The translations under genes and the position numbers were made by a program. A model generated the notes under the pieces. That model saw only the letters and a program-made list of their open reading frames with translations. It made no database searches and was not told the DNA's origin. 6,584 nucleotides of DNA from Methanobacterium sp. (GTDB lineage Archaea > Methanobacteriota > Methanobacteria > Methanobacteriales > Methanobacteriaceae), in NCBI GenBank assembly GCA_028700095.1, contig JAQVTJ010000094.1, positions 1-6,584 of the forward strand, written 5' to 3'. Each line of letters starts with the position of its first letter. Position 1 is the stretch's first letter. Of this stretch, positions 5,251-6,584 are shown one piece after another.

Positions 5251-6119
5251 TAAGACATGTTTTAATTTTGAAATATTTTTGTCATACATTGGGGCAAGTG
5301 GCATTCTAACATTTCCGGATGGTCTTCCCATTATGTTTAAAGATTTTTTTGCAGGAACAGGATTTGATTCTATGAAAAGAACTTTCATTAGATCATAAAG
5401 TTGGTAATGAAGTTTTCTTGCTTCTTCAATATCTCCTTTTAATGCTGCATTAACCATTTGACTCATTCGTAGGGGATCCACATTCGCAACAACACTTATA
5501 ACACCCATTGCACCTTGTGAAATCATTGGTAATGTAAGATCATCATTTCCAGATAGGACTATAAAGTCTTTTATATCTTGATCTTGTATTTCTTTTATTA
5601 CTGCTGAAACTTTGTTAAGGGCAGGGTTAGCCTCTTTTATTGCTAAAATTTTATCTAGCTTAGCAACTTTTAAAACAGTTTCAACATCAATATCTGTACC
5701 TGTTCTTGAAGGTACATTATAAACTATTATGGGAATATCTGTTGTTTCTTCAAGCATTTTATAATGTTCATATAATCCATGTTGCTGTGGTTTATTATAA
5801 TATGGTGTTATTACAAGACCTGCATCTGCACCTGCATTTTCAGCATACTGAAGAAGTCCTAATGCTTCTTTTGATGAGTTGCTTCCAGCTCCAGCAATGG
5901 TATTTACCTTTCCATTTACCTCGTCTATTAGGATGTCGATCATTTTTTTTGTTCATTATGGGTTATTGTAGCGGATTCACCAGTTGTACCTGCTGCTAAT
6001 AATCCATCAACCCCTCTATCAATTAGATAGTTTATGTTTTCACGCATTCCTGCCTCATCAACCCTATCATCTTTAGTAAATGGGGTGATCATGGCAACTG
6101 TTGTACCTTTCAAATTCAT
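5230..6119 (-). CDS. dapA: 4-hydroxy-tetrahydrodipicolinate synthase, split by an apparent -1 frameshift at an A8 run
   Basis: DapA condenses aspartate semialdehyde with pyruvate, the committed step to lysine. From ATG 6119-6117 a first frame gives 59 residues (MNLKGTTVAMITPFTKDD to HNEQKK) and stops at TGA 5942-5940. The rest continues one base back as MIDILIDEVNGKVNTIAGAG to 5230. Joined, they make 296 residues, the usual length, with every key residue: GTTGES at 44-49 (Thr45, Thr46), Tyr134 in VYNVPSRTG, Arg139, the Schiff-base lysine Lys162 in AIKEAN, and GVISVVANVDP. The break lies in a run of eight A (5950-5943), where nine would restore the frame. The start has AAGGAG 9 bases upstream and overlaps the kinase stop as ATGA, so translation is coupled. 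Because neighbouring operon genes are intact, a base-calling error or slippage on the A run is likelier than true loss. Confidence 0.93.
5943..5950 (-). other. A8 homopolymer at the dapA frame break
   Basis: On the minus strand CAA AAA AAA TGA ends the first frame. The required ATG ATC GAC frame starts one base earlier. The sequence A AAA AAA immediately before the stop is a classical -1 slippery heptamer, and runs of this length are also prone to polymerase slippage and to sequencing miscounts. Confidence 0.85.
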
Positions 6120-6584
6120 TTTAAGACGCTCCTTACAAGTTCATATGCTGTTTTACCATCTTTCCATTCTACAAATAGTACTACGGAAGTTTGACTTGAA
6201 GAGATTTCTACGATATTTATCTTATTTTTACGTAAAGGTTCAGTTATCCTTGTAATTATTCCTGGAGTATCTATAAAATCCTGGCTTGCTACTGTTATCA
6301 TTGCTATGTCTGTTCCAACTGACAATGAACTTAGATCATTGCATTTAACAACTACATCATGTAATGTTTCATGTGCTGTGTCAACTAATGATTTGTCTAT
6401 AAATAAGGTTACAGAGTTTTGACCTGTGGATATACCATATATATTAATTTTATTAACTGCCAGTGCATCGGTAAGCGCTGCTAATACTCCTATTTTGGTT
6501 AATATCTCTTCTCCAACTACTGCTATAACAGATATAGGCTCTACATTAAGTGCTGTTGTTTTTAACATATGATTATCTGATGGT
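6116..6584 (-). CDS. lysC: Aspartate kinase, C-terminal regulatory part (two ACT domains), 5' end cut by window edge
   Basis: Aspartate kinase phosphorylates aspartate with ATP, the first step toward lysine, threonine and methionine. Only the last 155 residues are in the window; the frame stays open to the right edge (PSDNH precedes the first internal Met), so the kinase domain is outside. The visible part is two ACT regulatory domains, about 17-80 and 93-155. They are internally repeated: INIYGISTGQNSVTLFI at 46-62 and INIVEISSSQTSVVLFV at 122-138 align position for position. ACT pairs of this type bind amino-acid effectors, usually lysine or threonine, for feedback inhibition; which one cannot be read here. 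The stop TGA at 6118-6116 overlaps the dapA ATG by 4 bases, and the dapA ribosome site AAGGAG lies inside the last codons, showing a tightly coupled operon. The family symbol is tentative, since archaeal enzymes are often just called ask. Confidence 0.95.
   Translation of the reverse strand, partial: PSDNHMLKTTALNVEPISVIAVVGEEILTKIGVLAALTDALAVNKINIYGISTGQNSVTLFIDKSLVDTAHETLHDVVVKCNDLSSLSVGTDIAMITVASQDFIDTPGIITRITEPLRKNKINIVEISSSQTSVVLFVEWKDGKTAYELVRSVLK

Noticed and set aside
5230..5943. A separate 237-residue protein starting at ATG 5943, coupled by ATGA to an upstream 59-residue frame
   Set aside because: There is no ribosome site before that ATG, and this piece lacks the GTTGES substrate loop while the first piece supplies it. 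One enzyme with a broken frame is far likelier than a two-part enzyme.
5706..6255. Two plus-strand open frames (5706-5999 and 6034-6255)
   Set aside because: Both are antisense to dapA and the end of the aspartate kinase gene; their low-complexity His/Leu/Phe-rich translations are typical of shadow frames.

Overview
All supported genes in this AT-rich window lie on the minus strand, so gene order is read from the right edge to the left. The window looks like part of an archaeal chromosome, most likely a methanogen of the order Methanobacteriales. The evidence is a group II chaperonin (thermosome) gene at the left edge, archaeal TATA-type promoters, Shine-Dalgarno sites of the GGTGAT/GGAG type, and an ask-dapA-dapB-asd cluster of the kind known in that group. 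The order-level assignment is from recognition of the protein sequences, not from a search.

Right half (6584 to 3180): a lysine/aspartate-family operon. It holds the C-terminal regulatory half of aspartate kinase (cut by the window edge), dapA (start overlaps the kinase stop by 4 bases), dapB, and asd. Together they take aspartate through aspartyl phosphate and aspartate semialdehyde to tetrahydrodipicolinate, the precursor of diaminopimelate and lysine. Lysine is also a component of pseudomurein in this order. dapA is split by an apparent one-base loss in a run of eight A residues. A terminator-like hairpin with a T7 tract overlaps the dapA stop, and dapB appears to have its own promoter with a palindrome near the expected start site.

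Middle (3074 to about 1235): two exported surface-protein genes in the same orientation. The first encodes a small secreted beta-sandwich protein interrupted by an in-frame TGA at codon 100. The second encodes a membrane-anchored protein with two Ig-like domains, whose C-terminal anchor appears to be shifted out of frame at its very end. The arrangement resembles the small WxL protein plus DUF916/DUF3324-type partner of Gram-positive bacteria. This is the most unusual content of the window and would be worth testing as an archaeal counterpart.

Left part (1195 to 1): a PAP2-superfamily membrane lipid-pyrophosphate phosphatase, then a gap of 277 bases, then the first 110 codons of a thermosome subunit starting with GTG. 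The gap before the thermosome holds a clear promoter, a perfect 8+8 inverted repeat and paired CTAAY boxes, a plausible heat-shock control region.

Three separate genes carry apparent lesions (one substitution, two one-base losses). That could mean sequencing error, real decay, or recoding; raw reads would decide.
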